From Gammaproteobacteria bacterium (GTDB lineage: Bacteria; Pseudomonadota; Gammaproteobacteria; Pseudomonadales; Pseudohongiellaceae), in the NCBI GenBank assembly GCA_003514305.1, contig DORE01000246.1, positions 1-11,862 of the forward strand: a stretch of DNA of 11,862 nt, written 5' to 3'. Shown here one piece after another: positions 1-6,780 of this stretch. Made by a program: the position numbers and the translations under genes. The first letter of the stretch is position 1. Every line of letters begins with the position of its first letter. The notes under the pieces were generated by a model, which saw nothing but the letters and a program-made list of their open reading frames with translations, was not told the origin of the DNA and did not search any database.

Positions 1-72
1 AGCCTGCTGTTTACCCTCCAATCTATAGAAGAAGGATAAGCTTGTGCTCAGTGGTAATGCGATGGATAGAAG

Positions 73-918
73 TTACAGCCTGCTCAATGTTTTATCCAGC
101 CCCTTGTAAATTTTTTGTTTGTTTGGGAGGCGTTGAATGATTTCCTTAATGTTAGTCGTGAACCCAGGTCGCCTGGACTCGAGCTGCGCAAAACTTTCCA
201 GAAAGATTCGGATTCCAAAGACAACTGCTCCGGATTTTGAAAGACGTCTTAGGGTTTGTCTTTCAACTCTCCAATAGGGTTCTGTTTGCTCTGGGAAAGA
301 GTCAAGGTCTGGACGCCAGCACAGTTCGTTGCCCAGTTGTACTGACCAGTTGTAGCGAGAAATTACCTTATCGGAACCAAGTTTGTGCATGAGTCTGTTC
401 GTCTTAGTATGCAGGATACTTCTGTAACCGGGCACCGGGTTATGAATCGCACCAAGGCCTTCGCCGATTTTTTCGAGTAAACGCCAGTTGCTCGGCGAGC
501 AGATGCTTGCCGCAGTCAGGACGTATTCTCCGTTCAGTGGTTGTAAGAGGCAGATGTCTTCTTGAATCCAGAGACAACTACTCTCGAGGTCAGTAGCTGG
601 CAAAAGCCACTTTAGCCCGCCATTTCTGGTAGAAAGGTATCGACCCTCAACAGAGTACTGATGTTGGTGATGCTCAATCAGGTGGTCGAGCAAAAGCTCA
701 CAGAATTCCCTTTGCGCTGATTCGGACTCAGGTAGGGCAGCGATCACCTCGGCACGCTGGGCCTCAATCTGTTGTAATTTGTGGGCGTGAAAGACCGGGA
801 GATCGTCGTCGATTGCCAGCCACGTCGATGTCGCGCTGCGTTTCAGGCCAAGCTCAACTACTGAAGATTGGTTTGGGCTGGGCAGGAATGTACTGCTAAT
901 CCTTGAGTTAAGCTTCAA
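73..918 (-). CDS. Heme-dependent oxidative N-demethylase-like protein (DUF3445 / HODM alpha family)
   Basis: A 281-residue cytoplasmic protein with no signal peptide. Family features in order: an ELGLKR segment (residues 22-27) followed by WLAIDDD (33-39), WIQED (117-121), CSPSNW (140-145), EKIGEGLGAIHNPVPG (149-164), YNW (189-191) and ERQTLRRL (219-226) leading into a hydrophobic strand. These match the DUF3445 family, whose characterised member is the heme-PAS alpha subunit of dimethylamine N-demethylase; it removes a methyl group oxidatively as formaldehyde. The length is somewhat below that of the characterised subunit. No reductase or partner subunit lies next to it here, though a partner could lie left of the window. 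The start is a TTG at 916-918: the upstream in-frame stretch holds no better start before a stop, and no good ribosome binding site is seen, so the exact start is uncertain. The family call is firm; the substrate is unknown. Confidence 0.85.
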   Translation of the reverse strand: MKLNSRISSTFLPSPNQSSVVELGLKRSATSTWLAIDDDLPVFHAHKLQQIEAQRAEVIAALPESESAQREFCELLLDHLIEHHQHQYSVEGRYLSTRNGGLKWLLPATDLESSCLWIQEDICLLQPLNGEYVLTAASICSPSNWRLLEKIGEGLGAIHNPVPGYRSILHTKTNRLMHKLGSDKVISRYNWSVQLGNELCWRPDLDSFPEQTEPYWRVERQTLRRLSKSGAVVFGIRIFLESFAQLESRRPGFTTNIKEIIQRLPNKQKIYKGLDKTLSRL

Positions 919-955
919 AATTAAAGGGACTCGGCATTCTCTTAATTATCATTTG

Positions 956-985
956 ATTATAGTCCCCCTGCCTTGCGCACAGTAA
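956..985 (-). promoter_or_regulatory. Predicted sigma70 promoter of the HODM-like gene
   Basis: On the minus strand a perfect -10 box TATAAT (plus 956-961) is preceded by an 18-bp spacer and a weak -35-like TTACTG (plus 980-985). Transcription would start near 949, leaving a leader of about 30 nt before the TTG start at 918. The leader also contains an ATG that opens a nine-codon reading frame out of phase with the gene and overlapping its start. Confidence 0.5.
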
Positions 986-1060
986 ACCTAAACGCGCATT
1001 AAGCGAAAATTAAACATGTAAACGGGCAGGCTGGATTATTTATGGGACCAAGATCACATG

Positions 1061-1285
1061 TCAGTCTTCTAGGGGGCGGAACCGGCGTGTAAGCTTGCCT
1101 CCAATTTCAACTTGTTCCGTAAACATGTCTAGCGGTCTCACCCAAACCCCAGGCTCACCATAAAGAGGTCGATACACCACCAGCAGCTCTTCGGTTTCGC
1201 TATGACGTGCCACGTGCAGTACCTCATAGTCTTGGCCTTTATAGTGGCGATACCTACCTGGGGTTAGCTGTAAAGTTTGCGACAT
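1061..1285 (-). CDS. DUF1653 domain protein
   Basis: A 74-residue soluble protein that is essentially one DUF1653 domain: GRYRHYKGQDYEVL (residues 10-23), then a block ending LLVVYRPLYG (residues 34-43) and a VWVRPLDMF block (47-55). This pattern and length are typical of the family, which is widespread in bacteria as a small single-domain beta-rich protein of unknown molecular function. The ATG start at 1283-1285 is preceded by only a weak purine stretch (AGAAA). It lies 142 bp upstream of the HODM-like gene on the same strand, but that gene has its own promoter, so a shared operon is not required. Confidence 0.88.
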   Translation of the reverse strand: MSQTLQLTPGRYRHYKGQDYEVLHVARHSETEELLVVYRPLYGEPGVWVRPLDMFTEQVEIGGKLTRRFRPLED

Positions 1286-1634
1286 GTTGATTTCTTTTAT
1301 TCAAGTTGGCGATGTGCTTGAGCAATAAGTTCAATCGGCGGGCGAACGTGCGCGTCGACGCTTTTGCTTTTTTCTTTCTTATCTCCTGAGAGAGAGCAGA
1401 CTGGAGCGATAGTCGCAAGGGCGGCCGGTGTTGGACACAAACTCCAATTGGTCTGAAAGAGCTCAGAGTAGAGCTCCACACTGTAATCCAGATCTAGTCA
1501 ATTCGCCAAGGGAAACGATAGTTTTTTTACAAGCGCCTAGGCGAAAAACCTTCTAATCAATAAGCAGGAATTATTGATAAGTTATTTTGAAAGTGTAAGC
1601 TAAGACCGAATCCTTACGAAAAAGCGAAACTAAT
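1286..1634. other. Divergent intergenic region with a doubtful ORF and a palindrome
   Basis: This 349-bp stretch separates the minus-strand DUF1653 gene from the plus-strand NHL gene. It holds one unconvincing minus-strand ORF (1297-1479) and a perfect 10-bp palindrome CGCCTAGGCG (1534-1543) flanked by a T7 run on one side and A5 on the other. A TTGATA hexamer at 1574-1579 could be a -35 box for the NHL gene, but only a poor -10 (TAAGCT, 1596-1601) follows. No clear Shine-Dalgarno precedes the NHL start. No RNA gene was recognised. Confidence 0.5.
1297..1479 (-). CDS. Doubtful small ORF upstream of the DUF1653 gene
   Basis: A 60-codon frame starting at GTG (1477-1479) and ending 11 nt before the DUF1653 start. 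The product would have two cysteines, a KKEKSKS basic patch and an acidic/hydrophobic tail (PPIELIAQAHRQLE). No Shine-Dalgarno site is visible, a second frame is open over the same stretch, and I recognise no family. The only support is its position directly upstream and in the same orientation as DUF1653. It may be a small leader gene or simply chance. Confidence 0.2.
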   Translation of the reverse strand: MELYSELFQTNWSLCPTPAALATIAPVCSLSGDKKEKSKSVDAHVRPPIELIAQAHRQLE

Positions 1635-2561
1635 ATGACTCCTACAAAAAGAAAGCAGCAACTTACCAAGTTAGTTGGCTTGGTCACCGCTGCGCTTCTC
1701 GGTCTCTCATCGCATGCTCAGGAGTATGTGTTAGATCCGGACTGGCCGAAGCCATTGCCTGAGGGGATTGAGTGGGGCCAAGTCCCTAATGTAACTATGG
1801 ACCGAGAGGGTTTTATCTATGCTTTCCATCGCTCGGACCCGCCGGTGCTAAAATTCGACAGGGATGGAAACTTGATTGACTCCTTTGGCAGTCCACAATG
1901 GGTAGCCCTCCCTCATGGTTTTCGTTCGACACCGGAGGGCGACATTTGGGCTACTGACTTTGAGCGTGAGTCGGGCCACACGATTACAAAAATCGACACC
2001 AATGGCAATGTCTTGTTGCGTTTGGGAGCTCGTGGCTTTGCTGGCGTTGGCCCCAACACGTTCAACGGGCCGGCAGACGTGGCGCAGGCTGAAGACGGAA
2101 CGTTTTTTGTGGCTGATGGCCATTGGAACAATCGAGTGGTTAAATTTGACGCGGCAGGCAGGTATCTTTTGGAGTGGGGTTCGAAAGGTAGTGAACCGGG
2201 CCAGTTTGATGTGCCTCACACTATCCTTATTGATCGACGAGGTCGGGTTTTAGTGGGAGACCGATCTAATGAAAGGATCCAGTTGTTTACGCAACTAGGC
2301 GAATACCTTGCCGAATGGGATCAATTTGGACGCCCTAGCGGCATGTTTATTGATCATAATGACGTTTTGTACGTGGCAGACTATGAGAAACTTCGCGGAG
2401 TGACTTTCGGTGACGCTGAGAGCGGTGAGGTGCGTGGTTTTATAGAAGGCTCAGAACCTGAGGGAGTTGTCGTGGATTTCGATGGAAATGTTTATACCAG
2501 CGAAGTAACTGGTGGCCAGGGTGGTGAAGGGAGTATCATCCGCAAATTCGTTAAGCGTTAA
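1635..2561 (+). CDS. Secreted NHL-repeat beta-propeller, amidating-lyase-like
   Basis: A 308-residue exported protein. A basic N-region and hydrophobic core (residues 1-28, predicted cut after SHA) form a Sec signal peptide. The rest is NHL propeller repeats: about 46-85, 90-130, 143-180 (GPADVAQAEDGTFFVADGHWNNRVVKFD type), 189-228, 234-255 and 275-306. The order matches the peptidyl-alpha-hydroxyglycine alpha-amidating lyase (PAL) domain: LPHG (His94) and VPHT (His195) correspond to two of its three zinc-binding histidines, and VGDRSNERIQ keeps the arginine (Arg210). The third zinc position reads PEG (Glu277) and the tyrosine position of the DGY motif is His163, so lyase activity is doubtful. 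The closest precise statement is an NHL/PAL-family secreted protein of unknown substrate. It stands alone, 140 bp before the reductase gene. The ATG start has only a weak upstream purine stretch. Confidence 0.85.
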   Translation: MTPTKRKQQLTKLVGLVTAALLGLSSHAQEYVLDPDWPKPLPEGIEWGQVPNVTMDREGFIYAFHRSDPPVLKFDRDGNLIDSFGSPQWVALPHGFRSTPEGDIWATDFERESGHTITKIDTNGNVLLRLGARGFAGVGPNTFNGPADVAQAEDGTFFVADGHWNNRVVKFDAAGRYLLEWGSKGSEPGQFDVPHTILIDRRGRVLVGDRSNERIQLFTQLGEYLAEWDQFGRPSGMFIDHNDVLYVADYEKLRGVTFGDAESGEVRGFIEGSEPEGVVVDFDGNVYTSEVTGGQGGEGSIIRKFVKR

Positions 2562-2659
2562 GGTATAAATCGCAAAGAAGCTCCTCGTGATCCTAAAAGT
2601 AATCTGTTGCTTTTCTGAGTGCTCTTCGCTGAAACAAAAGGCTAAGGTAATAACGATTC

Positions 2660-2674
2660 GTAGCTGATAGCTAC
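2660..2674. promoter_or_regulatory. Inverted repeat upstream of the ferredoxin-NADP reductase gene
   Basis: GTAGCT-GAT-AGCTAC is a perfect 6-bp inverted repeat with a 3-nt centre, ending 27 nt before the reductase ATG. It could be an operator or a small mRNA hairpin in the leader. No convincing -35/-10 pair was found around it, so its role is a guess. Confidence 0.2.
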
Positions 2675-2701
2675 TCACATAAATCAATACTTGAGGAATA
2701 G

Positions 2702-3475
2702 ATGGGCAGTACTACCAAAGAGAAGATCACCTCTGTAAAACATTGGAACGACACTTTATTCAGCTTCACCTCAACTAGGGATACGTCTCTTAAGTTTGAG
2801 AACGGGCACTTCGTGATGATAGGGTTGGAGATAGATGGAAAGCCGTTGATGAGGGCCTACAGTATAGTAAGCCCGAACTACGCTCCAGAACTTGAGTTTC
2901 TCAGCATAAAGGTACCTGATGGACCCCTGACCTCTGTGCTTCAAAATGTGAAAATCGGCGATGAACTTTTAGTTAGCAAAAAGCCAACTGGAACATTGGT
3001 AGCCGATCTTCTTATCCCCGGTAAAAACCTATTTTTGCTTTCTACTGGCACAGGGTTGGCCCCATTCCTGAGCATTATTCAAGACCCAGACATTTACGAA
3101 CGCTTCGAAAACGTTTTCTTAGTCCATGGTGTACGTTACGTCTCCGAGCTAGCGTATCGAGAGTTCTTGGAGGATGAGATTCAAGAAAATGAGTATTTCG
3201 GTGAAGAGATCAAAAATAAATTTCGCTACTATCCCACGGTGACTAGAGAAAATTTTTATAATGAAGGCAGAATCTCAGATTTATTAGTCAGCGGTAAGCT
3301 ATTTAGTGACCTTGGAGTGGGTAAGGCTTGTGTTGAAAGAGATAGGTTTATGATTTGTGGAGGTCCGAGTATGTTAAAGCAATTATGCCTCATACTTGAA
3401 GGACAAGGGTTTGAGCAGTCGAGGCAGGGGGTGCAAGCTCATTACACAATCGAGAGGGCTTTCGTTGAGCAATAG
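2702..3475 (+). CDS. fpr: Ferredoxin--NADP(+) reductase
   Basis: A 257-residue cytoplasmic FAD enzyme that moves electrons between NADPH and ferredoxin or flavodoxin. The FAD-binding half carries RAYSIVSP (residues 51-58, the RxYS flavin motif). The NADP half has GTGLAPF (116-122), VHGVR (141-145) and ICGGPSML (218-225). The C-terminus ends in IERAFVEQ, as in the bacterial Azotobacter/Pseudomonas-type enzymes where the tail covers the flavin. Length is normal for that group. The start is well set: GAGG/GAGGA at 2693-2697 lies 4-5 nt before the ATG. A hand count of three 60-bp lines gives about 40% GC, lower than the genes further right, mainly from A/T third positions. It is monocistronic as far as can be seen. 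It could supply electrons to ferredoxin-dependent oxygenases or an oxidative stress response; no ferredoxin gene is in the window. Confidence 0.95.
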   Translation: MGSTTKEKITSVKHWNDTLFSFTSTRDTSLKFENGHFVMIGLEIDGKPLMRAYSIVSPNYAPELEFLSIKVPDGPLTSVLQNVKIGDELLVSKKPTGTLVADLLIPGKNLFLLSTGTGLAPFLSIIQDPDIYERFENVFLVHGVRYVSELAYREFLEDEIQENEYFGEEIKNKFRYYPTVTRENFYNEGRISDLLVSGKLFSDLGVGKACVERDRFMICGGPSMLKQLCLILEGQGFEQSRQGVQAHYTIERAFVEQ

Positions 3476-3505
3476 ATCAGTCGTTGATTTTAAAGCCCCA
3501 TTCGC

Positions 3506-3534
3506 ACGGTACTTCAGCGTCTGAATCGCACCGT
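3506..3534 (+). other. Stem-loop downstream of fpr
   Basis: ACGGT (3506-3510) pairs with ACCGT (3530-3534), and TTCAG (3513-3517) pairs with CTGAA (3521-3525) around a CGT loop, giving an interrupted hairpin 31 nt after the fpr stop. A second small inverted repeat, GGCTC/GAGCC, lies at 3552-3570. Neither is followed by a T tract, so these may be mRNA-end structures rather than intrinsic terminators. Confidence 0.25.
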
Positions 3535-3667
3535 AATTAAGGAGCAGAAGCGGCTCTAAAAATATGAGCCTGGTGCCGCATAATCCATCGACGATTAAGC
3601 AATAAACACATTGCTAAGCGTGCAGGAGAGGTCCCCTTTTCGGCACTCAGGATTCGCTGTCTTTAGC

Positions 3668-3697
3668 TTGACACGCAAAACCACCGGTGATTATATT
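3668..3697 (+). promoter_or_regulatory. Strong sigma70-type promoter for the PDFxGxW lipoprotein gene
   Basis: A perfect -35 TTGACA (3668-3673), an 18-bp spacer and a TATATT -10 box (3692-3697; TTATAT with a 17-bp spacer also possible). Transcription would start near 3704, giving a leader of about 36 nt. This places the true start at 3740, because any upstream ATG would lie outside the transcript. Confidence 0.75.
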
Positions 3698-3739
3698 CCT
3701 GACGGATCGGTAATATTTATAATAACTCAAGGTCAGATT

Positions 3740-4657
3740 ATGAAGATTCAATGGATGCCTGCATTGCTGGCTTTGCTAGTCCTTAGCTGCTCACCCTCAG
3801 GACCTGCGCTAAATTCTGGAACGGCTCAAGCTGCATCTACAACCGTCAGTGATATTCCTCGGACACCAAGCGGCAAGCCTGATTTCAACGGTATCTGGCA
3901 AGTCATGATGAATGCCAACGACAATCTTGAACCGGCAGCCCCTAAAGCAGCGTATCAGCTGGTTCCGGGGGATTTCGTTCCTGTGCCACATCCAGACATT
4001 GTGGCTATGGGAGCTGTCAGTGCAGTGCCGGCGAGCTTCGGTGTTGTCGATGGAGGCGTTATTCCTTACAAACCGGAAGCACTGTCGCGACGTGACGAGA
4101 ACGCGGCAAATTGGTTAGAGCGAGACCCGGAGGTAAAATGCTATATGCCCGGAGTGCCGCGCGCGACCTACATACCGCATCCCTTTCAAATCTTTCAAAG
4201 TGAGAGCGCCTTCTTCATCGCGTACTCTTTCGCCGGCGCCGTCCGCAATGTCTTTTTGGAAAATCCAGGTCCTGCACCACTGGATTCGTGGATGGGTCAG
4301 TCTTATGGATACTGGGATGGAGACACATGGGTAGTGGAAGTGACTGGTCTTGACGATCGCACATGGTTTGATCGCGCGGGAAACTACCACACTTATCAGC
4401 TTAAAGTAACGGAACGTTACGAGTTAGTTAGCGAAAATGTGATCATGTACTCGGCGACGATGGAAGATCCAGATATTTTTGAGCGACCCTGGACTATTAA
4501 CCTGCCAATTTACCGCCGGCTAGAGGAGGGCTACGAGCTGCCCCAGTTTAAGTGTGTGGAGTTCGTCGAAGAGCTTATGTACGGACAGTACAGGAAAGGA
4601 GGAGAATTCGAACAGCGACTGCGTCAGGAGATGTTGGAAGAAGCTCAAACTAACTAA
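3740..4657 (+). CDS. Exported lipoprotein of the uncharacterised PDFxGxW / GDTxVV family
   Basis: A 305-residue protein with a lipoprotein signal: hydrophobic segment 6-16 and lipobox V-L-S-C17. The mature part has TPSGKPDFNGIW (42-53), DPEVKCYMPGVPR (129-141), GYWDGDTWVVEVTGLDDRTWF (190-210), KVTERYE (222-228) and DPDIFERPWT (243-252). These blocks recur in a large bacterial family, usually annotated hypothetical, with no established activity; the fold is probably beta-rich. The start is ATG 3740, with AAGG 6-7 nt upstream and a promoter just before it; the frame is open further left to 3611, but that extension precedes the promoter start and lacks a signal peptide. The DUF6152 gene follows 158 bp later, a pairing I associate with this family. 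The C-terminus (286-305) is charged and probably helical. Function unknown; export confident. Confidence 0.8.
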   Translation: MKIQWMPALLALLVLSCSPSGPALNSGTAQAASTTVSDIPRTPSGKPDFNGIWQVMMNANDNLEPAAPKAAYQLVPGDFVPVPHPDIVAMGAVSAVPASFGVVDGGVIPYKPEALSRRDENAANWLERDPEVKCYMPGVPRATYIPHPFQIFQSESAFFIAYSFAGAVRNVFLENPGPAPLDSWMGQSYGYWDGDTWVVEVTGLDDRTWFDRAGNYHTYQLKVTERYELVSENVIMYSATMEDPDIFERPWTINLPIYRRLEEGYELPQFKCVEFVEELMYGQYRKGGEFEQRLRQEMLEEAQTN

Positions 4658-4691
4658 TTTTTTGTACGATTTCGATGGAATACCGTGTGGC

Positions 4692-4721
4692 TTGGATTTT
4701 AGGTCGATGATTCGGTACAAT
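4692..4721 (+). promoter_or_regulatory. Possible promoter of the DUF6152 gene
   Basis: TTGGAT (4692-4697), an 18-bp spacer and TACAAT (4716-4721; five of six consensus bases) could form a sigma70 promoter in the 158-bp gap. It would leave a leader of about 87 nt. Read-through from the upstream lipoprotein promoter is also possible, as no terminator is seen between the genes. Confidence 0.35.
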
Positions 4722-4815
4722 ATACGTCTGAAATTATCGAGAGTTGTTTGAACAGTTGTATTTGGCGGTTACAGAGCGGCGCATCCACTGTAATCTCAGT
4801 AAAAAGGGGAAATCT

Positions 4816-5265
4816 ATGAAAGCAAAACTACTAGCTCTTGCCGTTGTGACAGCAGTAGGTGCAGTGGCGATCAAGCAGCCCGCAACGGCGCATCACGCGT
4901 TTTCGGCTGAATTCGATGCCAACCTGCCGGTTCGTCTTGGTGGTCCGATCACGCGTGTCGAGTGGATTAACCCGCACACTTGGATTCACCTGGAGAATAA
5001 CGATCCGGAATCTACTCGTGACGCTGGCGCTTGGATGGTCGAGGGTGGTACTCCTAACACTCTTCTGCGTCGTGGCATCAATCGAAACTCTCTGGTGTTG
5101 GGTACCGATATTGTCGTGACAGGGTACCAGAGCAAAGATCGGCTATGCGAGCCTACTTGCCGCGCGAACGGACGCGACATCACCTTTCCGGACGGCCGCA
5201 AGCTATTTATGGGTTCATCAGGAACTGGAGCTCCGCGTGACGGTTCGGATGCCACCGAACAATAG
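4816..5265 (+). CDS. DUF6152 family periplasmic protein
   Basis: A 149-residue small exported protein. The signal peptide (1-25) ends in ATA, so the predicted mature chain begins HHAFSAEFDAN (26-36), the hallmark of DUF6152. Further family blocks are RVEWINPHTW (47-56), the short cysteine pair CEPTC (111-115), GRDITFPDG (119-127) and GSSGTGAP (133-140). No function is established for the family; the fold is likely a small beta-barrel (inference). The start is ATG 4816 with a strong AAAAGGGGA Shine-Dalgarno 5 nt upstream. The frame is open back to 4744, but that extension would bury the signal peptide. It follows the PDFxGxW lipoprotein gene and is closed by a strong terminator. The N-terminal His-His after export, plus His54, makes metal binding a reasonable but untested idea. 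Confidence 0.88.
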   Translation: MKAKLLALAVVTAVGAVAIKQPATAHHAFSAEFDANLPVRLGGPITRVEWINPHTWIHLENNDPESTRDAGAWMVEGGTPNTLLRRGINRNSLVLGTDIVVTGYQSKDRLCEPTCRANGRDITFPDGRKLFMGSSGTGAPRDGSDATEQ

Positions 5266-5287
5266 CGTTTTCGCCCAATTATAAGTG

Positions 5288-5327
5288 AAAAAAACCCGAA
5301 CAGGTTTTGCCTGATCGGGTTTTTTTT
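5288..5327 (+). terminator. Rho-independent terminator after the DUF6152 gene
   Basis: AACCCGAACAGG pairs with CCTGATCGGGTT (one A-A mismatch) around a TTTTG loop, followed by an uninterrupted T run to 5327. A matching A7 run at 5288-5294 makes it able to work on both strands, which fits the convergent gene ending at 5449. Confidence 0.92.
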
Positions 5328-5448
5328 GCAGCGATATCATTGGTGTATGTGTGTGGCGACCAGTGCGATCGAACAGCGCAGTCAGACCTAACGCACGCGA
5401 GTAACCTGGCGTTCAAACAGTTCGGACCGCGCTTGCAAGCCGATCAAA

Positions 5449-6015
5449 TCAATCGGTCACTGGGTCAATGGCGCGAGAAAAATCCCCCCCGTCACGAAAA
5501 ACCGTGGAGTCGACAAAATAGCCAGATGCATGAAGTCTCAGGGAGACAGTGCGTGTGCCACGGTTTTCCCAAAACCAGCCATGAATACCGGTGAATGGCG
5601 CGTGGAAAGAACCGGTTCTGCTTATGCCGCTGCCTTGTTCGAAACTTTCAGCATAGTCTTCTCCCAGACCCGCGGGTTCCGCATGCATGTCATAGTAAAG
5701 CTCGCCGCTAGACTGCCAGCTAAAAATCATTGGGGTGTCAATATCCATAGTGTACTTGTACTCAACCGATTGGAAAGGGCCCAACTCAAATTCAACGCTA
5801 TCTGTGCGATGGGGTATGGTCTGTTCCTCAAGCGGGTTCGTTTCGGCACCAAGGGCATTGAGCCCCAGGATCTGTCCGGTCCCTAGAGGGTCAATACCAA
5901 ACTCTGCAGGAAGTATTGCAACGGCCAACACTGCGCTGCCTACTGTGAATGCAATCCCTACCGCGAGCAAGATGCCGCGCGGCGAGAGCGGTTTATCATT
6001 TTCCGGTTGATTCAT
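5449..6015 (-). CDS. Membrane-anchored periplasmic protein of a HupE-linked family
   Basis: A 188-residue protein with one N-terminal membrane segment (residues 14-36) after a short polar cytoplasmic tail, then a soluble periplasmic domain. Visible family blocks are LPAEFGIDPLGTGQILGL (35-52), KYTMDIDTPMIFSWQ (87-101), LYYDMHAEP (106-114) and TGIHGWFWENRG (142-153), followed by beta-strands. I recognise the type as the 'transmembrane anchor' protein that commonly sits beside HupE/UreJ-family permeases; its biochemical role is unknown. It is the last gene of the cytochrome c - HupE - anchor unit, 39 nt after HupE, with a purine-rich AGAGAGAAG upstream of the ATG. Histidines and methionines in the periplasmic part could bind a metal, but this is inference. 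Confidence 0.72.
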   Translation of the reverse strand: MNQPENDKPLSPRGILLAVGIAFTVGSAVLAVAILPAEFGIDPLGTGQILGLNALGAETNPLEEQTIPHRTDSVEFELGPFQSVEYKYTMDIDTPMIFSWQSSGELYYDMHAEPAGLGEDYAESFEQGSGISRTGSFHAPFTGIHGWFWENRGTRTVSLRLHASGYFVDSTVFRDGGDFSRAIDPVTD

Positions 6016-6054
6016 CGGCTTCTCTCTGTGTAATTGGTTGTCTTTTTTCCGATT

Positions 6055-6777
6055 TTAGTAGGCGGGCTGCAGGAGGTAGGCGCTTAACTGATAGGTTGTT
6101 AGAATAAAGCCGCCGGTCATCAATATAGTATTGGTCGCGAAGGCGTGACGTAAAAAACTAGGTTGGGTTCGCCAGATACTCAGTAGAATCAAAACTGCCG
6201 ATAGCGCTATGATTTGTCCCAACTCCACGCCTACATTAAAACTCAGGATGTTCACGACGAGTCCATTGTCCGAAATCATAAATTCCTGCAGCTTAGTGGC
6301 CAGCCCCAGTCCGTGGAATAACCCGAAAATAAACACCGCTACTTTCGTATTTGGCTCCACTTTAATCACGCGTTTGAATCCATCCATATTCTCGAATGCC
6401 TTGTACACGATGGAAAGGCCAATCACTGCGTCAATCAGATAGGCATTGACGCGCAGATCGGCCAGAACGCCCATGAGTAGGGTAATGCTGTGGCCGATTG
6501 CAAAAAGGGTGACATATTCAATCACGTGTTTGGGGCGATAAAGAAAGAAGATCACGCCAACTAGAAACAGTAGGTGATCATACCCGGTGACCATGTGTTT
6601 GGCTCCGAGATAGATAAACGGCCCAATTGCAGGACCATTTATCGCTTGTACAAAGTTAGCGTCCGAACCTTCTATGGTGTGACCAAGCGCAATGCTTGGG
6701 ATCACGACTGCGAGTGTCGTCAAAATCGATGATGCGGTCAGAATAAGAAGTTTTTTCGGCTTTGCGCAGAACGGCAT
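6055..6777 (-). CDS. HupE/UreJ family metal permease
   Basis: A 240-residue integral membrane protein. After an N-terminal hydrophobic, possibly cleaved segment (8-32) comes GHTIEG (32-37), then about six membrane helices near 52-79, 86-106, 111-127, 145-162, 174-200 and 213-236. The family signature HX5DH is present (His61, Asp67, His68), with GHSITL (95-100), FGLFHGLGLA (151-160) and FNVGVELGQ (180-188). HupE/UreJ proteins are taken to be low-affinity nickel or cobalt channels/permeases of the inner membrane, linked in some species to hydrogenase or urease. No hydrogenase or urease gene is present here, so the metal could differ. Its ATG follows the cytochrome c stop by 3 nt, which points to translational coupling. 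Confidence 0.86.
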   Translation of the reverse strand: MPFCAKPKKLLILTASSILTTLAVVIPSIALGHTIEGSDANFVQAINGPAIGPFIYLGAKHMVTGYDHLLFLVGVIFFLYRPKHVIEYVTLFAIGHSITLLMGVLADLRVNAYLIDAVIGLSIVYKAFENMDGFKRVIKVEPNTKVAVFIFGLFHGLGLATKLQEFMISDNGLVVNILSFNVGVELGQIIALSAVLILLSIWRTQPSFLRHAFATNTILMTGGFILTTYQLSAYLLQPAY

Positions 6778-6780
6778 GAG

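Noticed and set aside
1254..1481. 75-codon minus-strand frame overlapping the DUF1653 start
   Set aside because: It overlaps a well-supported gene, is rich in basic residues without pattern, and has no ribosome binding site.
1534..1543. Palindrome CGCCTAGGCG between divergent genes as a terminator or operator
   Set aside because: Only 10 bp with no loop; the flanking T and A runs are suggestive, but such palindromes are expected by chance, so it is only mentioned in the region entry.
3611..3739. Upstream start for the PDFxGxW lipoprotein
   Set aside because: The extension precedes the predicted transcription start and hides the lipoprotein signal that begins at 3740.
4744..4815. Upstream start for the DUF6152 protein
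   Set aside because: A strong ribosome binding site sits right before ATG 4816 and a clean signal peptide starts there.
5307..5886. Plus-strand frames opposite the anchored protein gene
   Set aside because: They start inside the terminator or run antisense to a gene with recognisable family blocks; no ribosome sites or domains.
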